This document shows, one piece after another, positions 21,384 to 31,033 of a stretch of 64,000 nucleotides of DNA. This stretch comes from Paraburkholderia sediminicola. Its GTDB lineage: Bacteria; Pseudomonadota; Gammaproteobacteria; Burkholderiales; Burkholderiaceae. Below the pieces are notes generated by a model that was not told the origin of the DNA, made no database searches, and was given only the letters and a program-made list of their open reading frames with translations. Position 1 is the stretch's first letter; the number at the start of each line of letters is the position of its first letter. Made by a program: the position numbers and the translations under genes. The stretch covers positions 1-64,000 of the forward strand of contig NZ_CADIKC010000003.1 in assembly GCF_902859805.1 (NCBI RefSeq), in the 5' to 3' direction.

Positions 21384-22949
21384 TCAATGCCGGAAGTGAC
21401 GCACGCCGGTCAACACCATCGCGATGTTGTGCTCGTCTGCTGCACCGATCACTTCGTCATCACGCATCGAGCCGCCCGGTTGAATCACGCAGGTCGCGCC
21501 TGCTGCGACCACCACGTCCAACCCATCACGGAACGGGAAGAAAGCATCCGACGCCACGGCCGAACCCGTCAACGTCAAACCAGCGTTTTGCGCCTTGATG
21601 CTCGCGATACGCGCCGAGTCCACGCGGCTCATCTGGCCCGCGCCGACGCCGAGCGTCATGCCGTTGCTGCAGAACACGATCGCGTTCGACTTCACGTACT
21701 TCGCGACACGCCACGCGAACAGCAGGTCGTCCATTTCCTTCGGTGTCGGGTGACGCTTCGTGACCACGCGCAATTCGTGCGGCTGCACGTTCTTCGAATC
21801 GAGCGATTGCACCAGCAGGCCGCCGCCGACGCGCTTCAGATCGAACGCGTTATGGCCTTCGCCCAAGGCGATTTCCAGCAGACGCACGTTCTGCTTGGCC
21901 GCGAACACCTGACGAGCCGCCGCGCTGAACGACGGTGCGATCAGCACTTCGACGAACTGCTTGGCCACGGCTTGCGCCGCCGTTTCGTCGACTTCACGGT
22001 TGAACGCGATGATGCCGCCGAACGCCGAGGTCGGATCGGTCTGGAACGCCTTTGCATACGCTTCGTTCGCGTCCGCGCCGACAGCCACGCCGCACGGATT
22101 CGCGTGCTTGACGATCACGCAGGCCGGCACGTCGAACGTCTTCACGCATTCCCACGCTGCGTCGGAATCGGCGATGTTGTTGTACGACAGTTCCTTGCCT
22201 TGCAACTGGTTGTAATTCGCCAGTGCACCGGCCGGCACCGACAGATCGCGATAGAACGCAGCGCTCTGATGCGGGTTTTCGCCGTAGCGCAGATCCTGGA
22301 CCTTGTCGAACGCCAGGTTAAACGTAGCCGGGTAAGTATTGCGCGACGAGTGTTGCAATTCGTCGGTCAGGCTCGTCAGGTAGTTCGTGATCGCGCCGTC
22401 GTACTGCGCGGTGTGTGCGAAGACCTTGGTGGACAGACGGAAATTGGTCTTGTACGAGACTGCGTTGCTATTCGCGCGCATTTCGTCGAGCACGACCGCG
22501 TAATCCGCCGGATCGACCACGACCGTCACGTCGCGATGATTCTTCGCGGCGGAGCGCAGCATGGTCGGGCCGCCAATGTCGATGTTCTCGATGGCGTCTT
22601 CCAGCGAGCACTCTTCTTTCGACACGGTCTGCACGAACGGGTACAGATTCACGACCAGCAGGTCGATCGTCGGGATGTCGTGTTTCTCAAGCGCTGCCAT
22701 GTGTTCCGGCAGGTCGCGGCGCGCGAGAATGCCGCCGTGGACCTTCGGATGCAGCGTTTTCACGCGCCCGTCCAGCATTTCCGGGAAGCCCGTGTAGTCG
22801 GCGACTTCGGTGACGGAGAGGCCCGCGTCCGCGAGCAGTTTCGCGGTGCCGCCGGTCGACAGGATCTTGACGCCGAGGTCAGACAGCGACTTGGCGAAGT
22901 CGACGATGCCGGACTTGTCGGAAACAGAGATGAGCGCTTGCTTGATCAT
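21384..22949 (-). CDS. purH: Bifunctional AICAR formyltransferase/IMP cyclohydrolase
   Basis: 521 residues. The N-terminal MGS-like cyclohydrolase domain shows [15 protein letters not shown] and [10 protein letters not shown]; the AICAR transformylase domain carries the catalytic Lys-His pair in [10 protein letters not shown]. Last two steps to IMP. It lies 55 bases downstream of fis in the order dusB-fis-purH and may be partly co-transcribed with them. Confidence 0.98.
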   Translation of the reverse strand: MIKQALISVSDKSGIVDFAKSLSDLGVKILSTGGTAKLLADAGLSVTEVADYTGFPEMLDGRVKTLHPKVHGGILARRDLPEHMAALEKHDIPTIDLLVVNLYPFVQTVSKEECSLEDAIENIDIGGPTMLRSAAKNHRDVTVVVDPADYAVVLDEMRANSNAVSYKTNFRLSTKVFAHTAQYDGAITNYLTSLTDELQHSSRNTYPATFNLAFDKVQDLRYGENPHQSAAFYRDLSVPAGALANYNQLQGKELSYNNIADSDAAWECVKTFDVPACVIVKHANPCGVAVGADANEAYAKAFQTDPTSAFGGIIAFNREVDETAAQAVAKQFVEVLIAPSFSAAARQVFAAKQNVRLLEIALGEGHNAFDLKRVGGGLLVQSLDSKNVQPHELRVVTKRHPTPKEMDDLLFAWRVAKYVKSNAIVFCSNGMTLGVGAGQMSRVDSARIASIKAQNAGLTLTGSAVASDAFFPFRDGLDVVVAAGATCVIQPGGSMRDDEVIGAADEHNIAMVLTGVRHFRH

Positions 22950-23004
22950 GATGAAGACGAAAAGCCGAAGGGAAACGTGGCAGGGCGCCTGAAACTACAA
23001 CGAA

Positions 23005-23238
23005 CTACAACAAACCGTGCTGTTGCAGTTTCTTGCGCAGCGTATTGCGGTTGATGCCGAGATACTCGGCGGCCAGCGACTGGTTGCCGCCGGCCTGCTC
23101 GAGCACCACTTCGAGCAAGGGTTTTTCCACGCATGAAATAACCATGTCGTAGACGTCATGCGGATTGGAGCCGTCGAGATCCTGGAAATACATTCCCAGG
23201 CTGTCGCGGACAGATTGTTCGATATTGTTCTTGCTCAT
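23005..23238 (-). CDS. fis: Fis-family nucleoid DNA-binding protein
   Basis: 77 residues, shorter than the 98 of E. coli Fis, with the N-terminal arm region reduced as is common in beta-proteobacteria. The C-terminal helix-turn-helix is clear: LLEVVLEQAGGNQSLAAEYL followed by GINRNTLRKKL. Its start overlaps the dusB stop by four bases (ATGA), reproducing the conserved dusB-fis operon. Confidence 0.93.
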   Translation of the reverse strand: MSKNNIEQSVRDSLGMYFQDLDGSNPHDVYDMVISCVEKPLLEVVLEQAGGNQSLAAEYLGINRNTLRKKLQQHGLL

Positions 23239-24302
23239 GCTGCTAGTCGGTCGGTATGGTCCGGCTCGCCGTCGTTCTTGCTGAGCGTCTCGTCGACGTA
23301 GACGAGGCGGTCGGAAATCGCCTTTTGGGCGTCGAAGAACTCGTTGACGGCGAGGAGTTGTTCGCGCGTGGTGTCCAGCGTATTCATGCGGTGCCGGAAC
23401 ACGTTGGCGCCAGAAAGGCCGCGAGTGTACCAGCCGATATGCTTGCGCGCAGTGCGCACGCCCGTAAATTCGCCGTAGAACGCGTAGTGATCTTCGAGAT
23501 GCTCGTTCATCACCTGCTGGATTTCGTCGATGCGCGGCGGCGGCAGCAACTCACCCGTTTGCAGGAAATACTCGATCTCGCGGAACAGCCACGGACGCCC
23601 CTGGGCGGCGCGGCCGATCATGATGGCGTCGGCGCCGGTGGCGGCGAGCACTTCACGGGCTTTTTGCGGCGATGTGATGTCGCCATTGGCGACCACCGGA
23701 ATGCGCACCGCTGCTTTGACGGCAGCGATGGTTTCGTATTCGGCGTCGCCGTGATACAGGTCGGCGCGCGTGCGGCCGTGCACGGTCAGCATGGAAATGC
23801 CGGCGGCTTCGGCCAGACGTGCGACCGTCAAAGCGTTTTTGTTGTCACGATCCCAGCCGGTGCGGATCTTCAGCGTGACGGGCACGGCATCCGGGCCCAC
23901 GCCCACGGCGCCCACCACCGCCTCGACGATTCGCTGCACGAGCGGTTCGTTCTGCAGCAAGGCGGAACCCGCGGCCACGTTGCACACCTTCTTGGCCGGG
24001 CAGCCCATGTTGATGTCGATGATCTGCGCGCCGTTCGCCACGTTGTAGCGCGCGGCTTCGGCCATCATGGCCGGATCGGCGCCGGCGATCTGCACGGCGA
24101 TCGGCTCGACCTCGCCCGTGTGGTTGGCACGGCGCATGGTTTTTTCGCTTTTCCACAACTGCGCGTTCGAGGCGACCATTTCCGAGACCGCATAGCCTGC
24201 GCCCAGCCGTTTGCACAGCTGGCGGAACGGCCGGTCGGTTACGCCGGCCATGGGGGCGACGAACAGGTTGTTACGCAGATTGTGGGAGCCGAGAGTGGGC
24301 AT
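23235..24302 (-). CDS. dusB: tRNA-dihydrouridine synthase B
   Basis: 355 residues. FMN-binding TIM barrel; APMAGVTDRPFR near the N-terminus and the catalytic cysteine in NMGCPAKKVCN. Reduces U17 of tRNAs. It leads the dusB-fis operon. The last 30 residues (ISDRLVYVDETLSKNDGEPD) extend beyond the E. coli protein. Confidence 0.96.
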   Translation of the reverse strand: MPTLGSHNLRNNLFVAPMAGVTDRPFRQLCKRLGAGYAVSEMVASNAQLWKSEKTMRRANHTGEVEPIAVQIAGADPAMMAEAARYNVANGAQIIDINMGCPAKKVCNVAAGSALLQNEPLVQRIVEAVVGAVGVGPDAVPVTLKIRTGWDRDNKNALTVARLAEAAGISMLTVHGRTRADLYHGDAEYETIAAVKAAVRIPVVANGDITSPQKAREVLAATGADAIMIGRAAQGRPWLFREIEYFLQTGELLPPPRIDEIQQVMNEHLEDHYAFYGEFTGVRTARKHIGWYTRGLSGANVFRHRMNTLDTTREQLLAVNEFFDAQKAISDRLVYVDETLSKNDGEPDHTDRLAA

Positions 24303-24447
24303 GACTTGGACGCGCTTGTGTCCGATTGTTAAGTTTCTGTCAATCGAAGCTTGCGCGAAATGCGAAGGAAAACCGCCATTTTAGCGTTAACGGATAGTCG
24401 ACACCCGACTTGAGTCTGTCGTAACTCATTAAATCTTCTATGAAAGT

Positions 24448-24470
24448 GGTCCGGTTCATAGAACCGGACC
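24448..24470. terminator. Hairpin between ubiH and dusB
   Basis: A perfect 10-bp stem, GGTCCGGTTC with GAACCGGACC, around a 3-base loop (ATA). No T run follows, so a terminator role is uncertain. It lies upstream of the dusB promoter side and downstream of the ubiH stop. Confidence 0.45.
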
Positions 24471-24556
24471 CGTTCGCGCGGCGCCGCTTATGTGCTTGGT
24501 ACGACGCCTAAAAAGGCTGCACTACTGAGACCGTTGGGCGCGAACGGGCGTTGCGT

Positions 24557-25798
24557 TCAGCGGCGTTGGCCGAACATCATTTGCCGCGCAAGCGCGGTTT
24601 TCACCGGCGGCACGAATTCGAGCGCGGTGAGAGCGAGGCCGCGCAAGGCGGCGAGCGGCGGGAAGTCGACGGTGAAAAGGCGCGCTAACGTGTCGGTTGC
24701 GCCGATCGTCAGACGACGGTCGAGCGCGCGGCGTTGCGCGAACGTCGCGAGAGCCAGCGGGGTGGGACCTTCCGCCGACAAGGCGTCGGCGAGCGCGTGC
24801 GCGTCGCGCAAGCCCAGGTTCAGACCCTGACCTGCCACCGGATGCAGCGTCTGCGCCGCATTGCCGATTGCGACGACATGGCCGTTGACCAGCGTATCGA
24901 CCGCGTTCAGTCCCAGCGGGAACGACGCGCGTCCCTTGATTTGCGTAAAGCGGCCCATGCGGTCGCCGAATGCAGTGCCGAGTTCAAGCAGGAATTCGTC
25001 GTCGGAGAGTTGTGCGCGTCGCGCGGCTTCGTCGGGGGCGCAGCACCAGACCAGCGCGTAATTCGCGCCGCGCACGCCGCCCATCGGCAGCAGCGCGATC
25101 GGCCCTTGCGACGTGAAGCGCTCCCACGCCACATGCGGTTGCGGTGCCGACACGGTGACCGTGCCGACCAGCGCAGTCTGCCCGTAATCGCGCGTACCAC
25201 CGCCTGCGCTGCTGCCGGCGCTCCCGGCGGCTTTCTGTTTCTGGTCGCCGAACAGGCCGCCTTCGGCACTCACCAGAATTCGCGTGCGCAAATTGCGTGT
25301 GACACCGGCGGTTTCGATCGGCAGCGCGACGCCGTCGAGGTCCTGAGTCGGCGCCGTGGCGGACGTCGAGCGGAACCAGTGCACTGAGCTCGCGTGCACG
25401 GCTTCGGCGAGACCATGCACGATCGAGCCATAACGCAGCACGTAGCCGAGCGCCGGCAAGCCGTGCTCGCTGTGGTCGATCAGCGTGCGGCCGAAATGGC
25501 CGCGCTGCGATACGTGGATGCGCTGGATCGCGGTGGCGTCGGCGGGCCAGCGCAGCGGCTCGAGAATCATCCGGCTGCCGTGCGAGACGGCGATCGCGCG
25601 CGGATCGGCAATCGAATCTTCCGGCTCGCGCGCGTCGATCAGCGCGATCTTCAGCGCCTGCGTCGCGCTGCGGCGCGCCAGCCAGCCGGCAAGCGCCAGC
25701 CCCACCGGCCCGGCGCCGACGATCGTCACGTCGAAATCGAAGCCATGGTCGGACGCGGCGGGTTTCAGAATCACCGTCGACTGGGAAACGTCGTTCAT
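24557..25798 (-). CDS. ubiH: UbiH/UbiF-family ubiquinone biosynthesis hydroxylase
   Basis: 413 residues, FAD-dependent aromatic monooxygenase. FAD motif VTIVGAGPVGLALAG (about residues 24-38), the RAIAVSHGSR motif and the second nucleotide-binding stretch GHVVAIGNAAQTLHPVAGQG are present. UbiH is favoured by position after pepP, as in E. coli ygfB-pepP-ubiH; UbiF or UbiI cannot be ruled out. A variable segment rich in Ala/Gly/Ser (AAGSAGSSAGG) sits mid-protein. It starts 43 bases after pepP and is probably co-transcribed with it. Confidence 0.85.
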   Translation of the reverse strand: MNDVSQSTVILKPAASDHGFDFDVTIVGAGPVGLALAGWLARRSATQALKIALIDAREPEDSIADPRAIAVSHGSRMILEPLRWPADATAIQRIHVSQRGHFGRTLIDHSEHGLPALGYVLRYGSIVHGLAEAVHASSVHWFRSTSATAPTQDLDGVALPIETAGVTRNLRTRILVSAEGGLFGDQKQKAAGSAGSSAGGGTRDYGQTALVGTVTVSAPQPHVAWERFTSQGPIALLPMGGVRGANYALVWCCAPDEAARRAQLSDDEFLLELGTAFGDRMGRFTQIKGRASFPLGLNAVDTLVNGHVVAIGNAAQTLHPVAGQGLNLGLRDAHALADALSAEGPTPLALATFAQRRALDRRLTIGATDTLARLFTVDFPPLAALRGLALTALEFVPPVKTALARQMMFGQRR

Positions 25799-25841
25799 TG
25801 CGGGTTGCTTCCTTGGGTTACTGCCTGGCTTACTGCCTCGG

Positions 25842-27248
25842 TTACTGCTTTGCTGCCTGGGCTGCGCGGGCTTCCTGCATCAGCGCCTCGATCTCATCGG
25901 CGGCCACCGGGACGTCGCGTGTGATCAGCTCGCAACCCGCCGCCGTGACGATCGCGTCGTCTTCAATGCGGATGCCGATGTTCCAGTAGCGCTCGGGCAC
26001 GCCTTCGGTCGGACGGATGTACAGACCGGGCTCGATGGTCAGCGTCATCCCCACCTGCAGCGTGCGCCACGGTAGCGCGCCCGCTTCGTCGCGCGGCGCG
26101 CCGCGTTCGCGGTAGTCGCCGACGTCGTGCACGTCCATGCCGATCCAGTGGCCGGTGCGGTGCATATAGAACGGCGCATAGGCGCGCTCGGCGATCACCT
26201 GGTCGACCGAGGCGAACTTCGCGCGGTCGATGATGCCGGTGTCGAGCAGGCCTTGCGACAGCACGCGCACGGCGGCCTGGTGCGGGTCGTCGAAGGTCGC
26301 GCCGACACGGGTGGCGTCGACCGCAGCCTGCTGCGCGGCCAGCACGATGTCGTACAACTCGCGCTGCGCCGGCGTGAAGCGGCCGCTCGCCGGGAAGGTG
26401 CGGGTGATGTCGGATGCGTAGCCGTCAAGTTCGCACGCGGCGTCGATCAGGATCAGGTCGCCGTCCTGGGCGATCGCGTTGCCGGCCGGGTAGTGCAGCA
26501 CGCAGGCATTGGCGCCCGCGGCGACGATCGACGTGTAAGCCGGCGCCTGCGCGCCGAATTTGCGGAAGGTGTAGAGCAGCTCGGCTTCGAGTTCGTATTC
26601 GCGCACGCCGGGGTGGCAGGCGGCCATTGCGCGGCGATGCGCCTGGGCGGAAATCTGCCCGGCGCGACGCATGATGGCGAGTTCGTGGGGATCCTTGATG
26701 AGCCGCATGTCGTCGAGCAACGGGACCAGATCATGCGCGGCCGTGGGCGCGGCGACGCCGCTGCGGCCCAGCGAGCGCACTGCGTCGAGCCAGCCGCGCA
26801 CCTGTTCGTCCAGTTCCGCCGACGTGCCGAGCGCGTAATGCAGCGATGGCTTGTCGGCGAGAATGCGTGGCAGCTGCGCGTCGATTTCATCGACAGGGAA
26901 CGCGGCGTCGAAGCCGAATGCCTCGCGTGCGCCCTCCGGCCCGAAACGGAAGCCTTCCCACGTCTCGCGCTCGACATTCTTCTCGCGACAGAACAGGATC
27001 GAGGCCGGTTCGCCAGGCGCGGCGCTGGCGTCGAGCACCAGCCACGCCTCGGGTTCCGTGAAGCCCGTCAGATAGTAGAAGTAGCTATCGTGCCGGTAGG
27101 GGTAGTCGGCATCCCGGTTGCGCAGCTTTTCCGGCGCAGTGGGGACGATGGCGACGCCCCCACCCGTCGCGCGCAGCGCGGCGAGGACGCGCTCGCGGCG
27201 CGTGCGGTAGACGTCGATGGCGATGGTGGGTTCGGTCGGCTGGTTCAT
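25842..27248 (-). CDS. pepP: Xaa-Pro aminopeptidase (aminopeptidase P)
   Basis: 468 residues with the pita-bread fold. Dimetal ligands are visible: two Asp in LIDAACELDGYASDITRTFP, His in HRTGHWIGMDVHD, Glu in TIEPGLYI and Glu in IRIEDDAIV. It removes an N-terminal residue preceding proline. The start at 27248 (MNQPTEPTIAIDV) is chosen since the open frame beyond it has no family match. Upstream neighbour is a divergent GST. Confidence 0.95.
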   Translation of the reverse strand: MNQPTEPTIAIDVYRTRRERVLAALRATGGGVAIVPTAPEKLRNRDADYPYRHDSYFYYLTGFTEPEAWLVLDASAAPGEPASILFCREKNVERETWEGFRFGPEGAREAFGFDAAFPVDEIDAQLPRILADKPSLHYALGTSAELDEQVRGWLDAVRSLGRSGVAAPTAAHDLVPLLDDMRLIKDPHELAIMRRAGQISAQAHRRAMAACHPGVREYELEAELLYTFRKFGAQAPAYTSIVAAGANACVLHYPAGNAIAQDGDLILIDAACELDGYASDITRTFPASGRFTPAQRELYDIVLAAQQAAVDATRVGATFDDPHQAAVRVLSQGLLDTGIIDRAKFASVDQVIAERAYAPFYMHRTGHWIGMDVHDVGDYRERGAPRDEAGALPWRTLQVGMTLTIEPGLYIRPTEGVPERYWNIGIRIEDDAIVTAAGCELITRDVPVAADEIEALMQEARAAQAAKQ

Positions 27249-27484
27249 CGTGAGATTGTAGCGCCCAATTCGGAGACTTATTTTGCGCGGATACTGGCGG
27301 GGAGAGGTGGTCGCCCCAGTCACGTTAGCCGTTTGGCCGGGTAGACGGCATGCTGGCATCGCGGCAATGTTGCAATCCATCCACAGCGAGCATCCATGCG
27401 GCTTGCGAAGCGACTGCGCTGTGCTCGGGAATGCCGCTGACCACTTATACTTTCGCCGAATTCAAGAAAAGGCAGATGGTAATG

Positions 27485-28096
27485 ATGAAACTCATCGGTT
27501 CGCTCGCCAGCCCGTTCGTGCGCAAAGCGCGGATCGTTCTGGCCGACAAGAAGATCGACTACGAACTCGTGCCCGAGAACGTCTGGGCGCCGGATACCAC
27601 GATTCACACCTTCAATCCGATCGGCAAGGTGCCGTGCCTCGTGATGGAAGACGGCGAAGCGGTGTTCGACTCGCGGGTGATCTGCGAATACGTGGATACG
27701 CTGTCGCCGGTCGGCAAGCTGATTCCGCCGTCTGGGCGCGAGCGCGTCGAAGTGCGCTGCTGGGAGGCGCTCGCCGACGGCATGCTGGACGCCGCTGTGC
27801 TGATTCGCCTTGAAAGCACCCAGCGCGCGCCCGAACAGCGCGTGGACGCGTGGGTCGCGCGGCAGCAACGCAAGATCGACGAAGGCCTGATTGCCATGTC
27901 GCAAGGCCTGGGCACCAAGCCGTGGTGCACGGGAAATCACTACACGCTCGCGGACATCGCAGTGGGTTGCGCGCTGGGCTACCTCGATTTCCGCATGCCT
28001 CAATTGAACTGGCGCGAAGGGTATCCGAATCTGGATAAACATTTCCAGAAACTGTCGCTGCGTCAGTCGTTCATTGATACGGTGCCGGCGGATTGA
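27485..28096 (+). CDS. Glutathione S-transferase family protein
   Basis: 203 residues (204 if the preceding ATG at 27482 is used). Thioredoxin-like N-terminal half with SPFVRKARIVL, cis-Pro in GKVPCLV and the glutathione-contacting DSRVICEYVD; all-alpha C-terminal half with ADIAVGCALGYLD. AAGG lies roughly 10 bases upstream. Similar to E. coli YibF in the opening residues. Substrate unknown. A terminator follows at 28221. Confidence 0.9.
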   Translation: MKLIGSLASPFVRKARIVLADKKIDYELVPENVWAPDTTIHTFNPIGKVPCLVMEDGEAVFDSRVICEYVDTLSPVGKLIPPSGRERVEVRCWEALADGMLDAAVLIRLESTQRAPEQRVDAWVARQQRKIDEGLIAMSQGLGTKPWCTGNHYTLADIAVGCALGYLDFRMPQLNWREGYPNLDKHFQKLSLRQSFIDTVPAD

Positions 28097-28220
28097 GCGA
28101 AGTACGCGTTGCCGCTCAGCGGTGCGGTTGTCTGGAATCGCACCGCCCGCAATTTCGCTAAATTGCAAAATGATGTCATTGATGCTTTCATAAGCATAAA
28201 TTTAAGCTTACGTTTGTGGT

Positions 28221-28254
28221 AAAAGTGCGCCTACCCGTCAGGCGCATTTTTTTT
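28221..28254 (+). terminator. Rho-independent terminator after the GST gene
   Basis: TGCGCCT (28226-28232) pairs with AGGCGCA (28240-28246), then eight T's. It lies 125 bases after the GST stop; the interval has an AT-rich stretch (28150-28215) but no gene that I can see. Confidence 0.8.
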
Positions 28255-28390
28255 GTCTGTCGCGTGGCGTAATGGTTTATGCAATCGACATACGTGGAGT
28301 TTTTCTCCCGTGATATGCGGCCATTGCGAATGGGCGGTGCATTAAAACGCACCGTCGATATTAATAACGTCCGCAAAAGAGACTTCCACC

Positions 28391-29149
28391 ATGAAATCGT
28401 ACCGCTTTGTCATTGCCGCTTCTGCCTGTGCGCTGTTTGCTGCGTGCTCGAACGTCAGCAACGTTAATCCGACTGCCCTGATCCAGTCCGGCCAGCAGGC
28501 CGCTCAGGCCGCCACACTCAGCGATGCTGACGTGCGTGCGCTGACCGACAAGTCGTGCGCGCAGCTGGATAGCGAAAATCAGATTGCCGCCGCGAACAGC
28601 AAGTATCAGAAACGCCTGAACAAGATTGCCGCGCAGCTGGGCAACAACATCAACGGCGTGCCGGTGAACTACAAGGTCTACATGACCAAGGACGTCAATG
28701 CATGGGCGATGGCCAACGGTTGCGTGCGCGTCTACAGCGGCCTGATGGACATGATGAACGACAACGAAGTGCGCGGTGTGGTCGGCCACGAGATGGGCCA
28801 CGTTGCCCTAGGTCATACGAAGAAGGCGATGCAGGTTGCGTACGCGACTTCAGCGGCGCGTTCGGTGGCATCGTCGGCGGGTGGTGTGGCGGGGGCGTTG
28901 TCCGGTTCACAACTCGGCGATTTCTCCGAGAAGCTGATTAATGCGCAATTCTCGCAAACCCAGGAAAGCGCCGCCGACGATTATTCATTCGACTTGCAGA
29001 AAAAGAAGAATCTCGATCCGTCGGGATTGGTGACGGCGTTCAACAAGCTTGCCCAACTGGATGGCGGCAAGTCGAGCATGTTGAGTTCGCATCCGGCTTC
29101 ACCGGCGCGTGCACAACATATTCAACAGCGGATCGCATCGAATCAGTAA
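28391..29149 (+). CDS. M48-family metalloprotease lipoprotein (LoiP/YggG-like)
   Basis: 252 residues. A lipobox FAACS follows an 18-residue signal, so the mature protein is anchored by Cys near residue 19. The zinc motif HEMGH is in VVGHEMGHVALGH (about residue 137), and the third ligand in ESAADDY. A Gly/Ala/Ser-rich loop (SAARSVASSAGGVAG) follows the active site. Likely a periplasmic protease of outer-membrane quality control, as for E. coli LoiP; specificity is inferred. It converges on lnt, whose product would finish its lipidation. Confidence 0.88.
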   Translation: MKSYRFVIAASACALFAACSNVSNVNPTALIQSGQQAAQAATLSDADVRALTDKSCAQLDSENQIAAANSKYQKRLNKIAAQLGNNINGVPVNYKVYMTKDVNAWAMANGCVRVYSGLMDMMNDNEVRGVVGHEMGHVALGHTKKAMQVAYATSAARSVASSAGGVAGALSGSQLGDFSEKLINAQFSQTQESAADDYSFDLQKKKNLDPSGLVTAFNKLAQLDGGKSSMLSSHPASPARAQHIQQRIASNQ

Positions 29150-29164
29150 AGCCTGATTTACTAT

Positions 29165-29202
29165 AAGCGCGCGCTCACGGGGTTCCGGAGCGCGCGCTTT
29201 TC
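29165..29202 (+). terminator. Bidirectional terminator between the M48 gene and lnt
   Basis: AAGCGCGCGCTC (29165-29176) pairs perfectly with GAGCGCGCGCTT (29188-29199), followed by TTTTC. Convergent genes on both sides. Confidence 0.8.
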
Positions 29203-29274
29203 TATTGGGGAGAGATTTACCGCTGCGCTTTCACGTATAAACGGCATGCGCGCAGTCACGCCGTTTATCGCGAG

Positions 29275-30984
29275 TTATTTCTTACCGTTTTGCCGCCGCG
29301 TAATCCCCGGTCCGAATGCAAACCCGAACGCCAGCAGCAATAACGAAACCGCCAGCACCGTGTTATTGCCACTCGTCACATAGGGCGTGCTGCCCGAGGT
29401 GCCTTGCACCGTCACGTCGAGCGAGCCGATCGTGAACGGCGTCAGGCGCCCGATCACCTTGCCGTTGGCGTCGATCGCGGCGGTCATGCCGGTGTTGGTG
29501 GCGCGCAGCATCGGCCGGCCGGTTTCAAGCGAACGCATGCGTGCAATCTGCAGATGCTGATCCAGTGCGATCGTGTCGCCGAACCAGGCGAGATTGGTCG
29601 AGTTGACCAGTACGCCCGCGGGCGTGTCGCTCTCGCGGATGTTCCGCGCGATCTCCTCGCCAAAAATATCCTCGTAGCAGATGTCGACGGACACCGGCTG
29701 GTTATGCACGATAAACGGCTTCTGCACCGGCGCGCCGCGCGCGAAATCGCCGAGCGGAATGCGCATCAGATTCACGAACCAGCGAAAGCCCCACGGCACG
29801 AATTCGCCGAATGGCACGAGATGGTGTTTGTCGTAGCGATATATATCGCGCGTGCCCGGCGTGACGCCGAACAGGCTGTTCGTGTAGTCGACTACCTGGC
29901 CTTCCGGCGTGATCGTGCCGCCGATCGCGCCGAACACGATCGCGGTGCCCGTCGTGTCTGAAAAGTTGCGCACCGCCGAGGCGAACTGCGGCGGCAATTG
30001 CTGCGCGAGCACCGGAATGGCGGTTTCCGGCGTGACGATCAGGTCGGCGGGCTTCGACGTGATCATCTGCTGATACTGGTCGATCGCGGCGCGCATGCCG
30101 GATTCTTCGAACTTCATTTCCTGTTTGACGTTGCCCTGCAGGAGGCGCACCGTCAGCGGCGCGTTGGCGGGCAGAGTCCATTGCGCGAGCGGCAGCAGCA
30201 GGCCGGCCGCGATCAGCGCAACCGCGATTCCCCCGGGCACAGCAACGCGTGCGATGCCGCGTTTGGCCTCATTGCCGCCATTGGCGGTATCGAGCTGCCC
30301 GCGCGCAGGCACCAGCGGCATCAGCGCCTGCACGATCAAAGCCGCGACCAGCGCCAGCATCCAGCCGACGCCGTACACGCCCGCCACGGGCGCAAACCCG
30401 GCGAACGGGCCGTCTACCTGCGCATAACCACTCGAGAGCCACGGAAAACCGGTGAACACCGTGCCGCGCAACCATTCACCGATCGCCCACGCGCTCGCAA
30501 ACGCCAGCGCGCCGTGCCAGGTCGGCGAGAACGGTTTGTCGGTATCGGATGCGCCGTTGCGCGCATGCCCCGCGCAGAACGACCAGACGCCGGCAGCCAG
30601 CGCCGGATACACCGCCAGGTACAAGGTGAACAGCACGACTGCCGCGCCCGCGAGGGGGGCGGCCATGCCACCGTAGTCGTGCATGCTGACGTAAAGCCAC
30701 CACACGCCGGTGACGTAATTGCCGAAGCCGAATGCGCCGCCCGTCAGCGCGGCGCTTTTCCAGCCGGTCGTTCGCGTGAGCCATGCGAAAAAGAACGCGA
30801 AGATCACGAGTTCGAGCCAGCCGCCGTGGGGCGTTGGCGCGAACGAAAGCGTATTGGCCGCGCCGGCGGCCAGCGCAACGAGGTAATGCCAGCGGGGTAG
30901 TGCACGGCCGCGCGCCTCCTGGGTGGCAGGGGCGACAGGGGCACTCACGCCGCGGCGCGAACGGGATGTAATCGGGTCGGCCAT
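29275..30984 (-). CDS. lnt: Apolipoprotein N-acyltransferase
   Basis: 569 residues, somewhat longer than E. coli Lnt (512). Several membrane segments in the first 250 residues, then a nitrilase-like periplasmic domain with the catalytic Glu in VTPETAIPVL and Cys in VDICYEDIF. Adds the third acyl chain to lipoproteins in the inner membrane. Last gene of the miaB-phoH-ybeY-chaC-corC-lnt block, 49 bases from corC. Confidence 0.95.
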   Translation of the reverse strand: MADPITSRSRRGVSAPVAPATQEARGRALPRWHYLVALAAGAANTLSFAPTPHGGWLELVIFAFFFAWLTRTTGWKSAALTGGAFGFGNYVTGVWWLYVSMHDYGGMAAPLAGAAVVLFTLYLAVYPALAAGVWSFCAGHARNGASDTDKPFSPTWHGALAFASAWAIGEWLRGTVFTGFPWLSSGYAQVDGPFAGFAPVAGVYGVGWMLALVAALIVQALMPLVPARGQLDTANGGNEAKRGIARVAVPGGIAVALIAAGLLLPLAQWTLPANAPLTVRLLQGNVKQEMKFEESGMRAAIDQYQQMITSKPADLIVTPETAIPVLAQQLPPQFASAVRNFSDTTGTAIVFGAIGGTITPEGQVVDYTNSLFGVTPGTRDIYRYDKHHLVPFGEFVPWGFRWFVNLMRIPLGDFARGAPVQKPFIVHNQPVSVDICYEDIFGEEIARNIRESDTPAGVLVNSTNLAWFGDTIALDQHLQIARMRSLETGRPMLRATNTGMTAAIDANGKVIGRLTPFTIGSLDVTVQGTSGSTPYVTSGNNTVLAVSLLLLAFGFAFGPGITRRQNGKK

Positions 30985-31033
30985 TGTTGCGCGGTCGGCG
31001 TGAGGAGTTGAAGAGGCGAAGAAAAGGAGCGGA

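Noticed and set aside
21189..23054. 621-codon open frame opposite purH
   Set aside because: Antisense to a well-conserved gene with low-complexity Arg/His composition.
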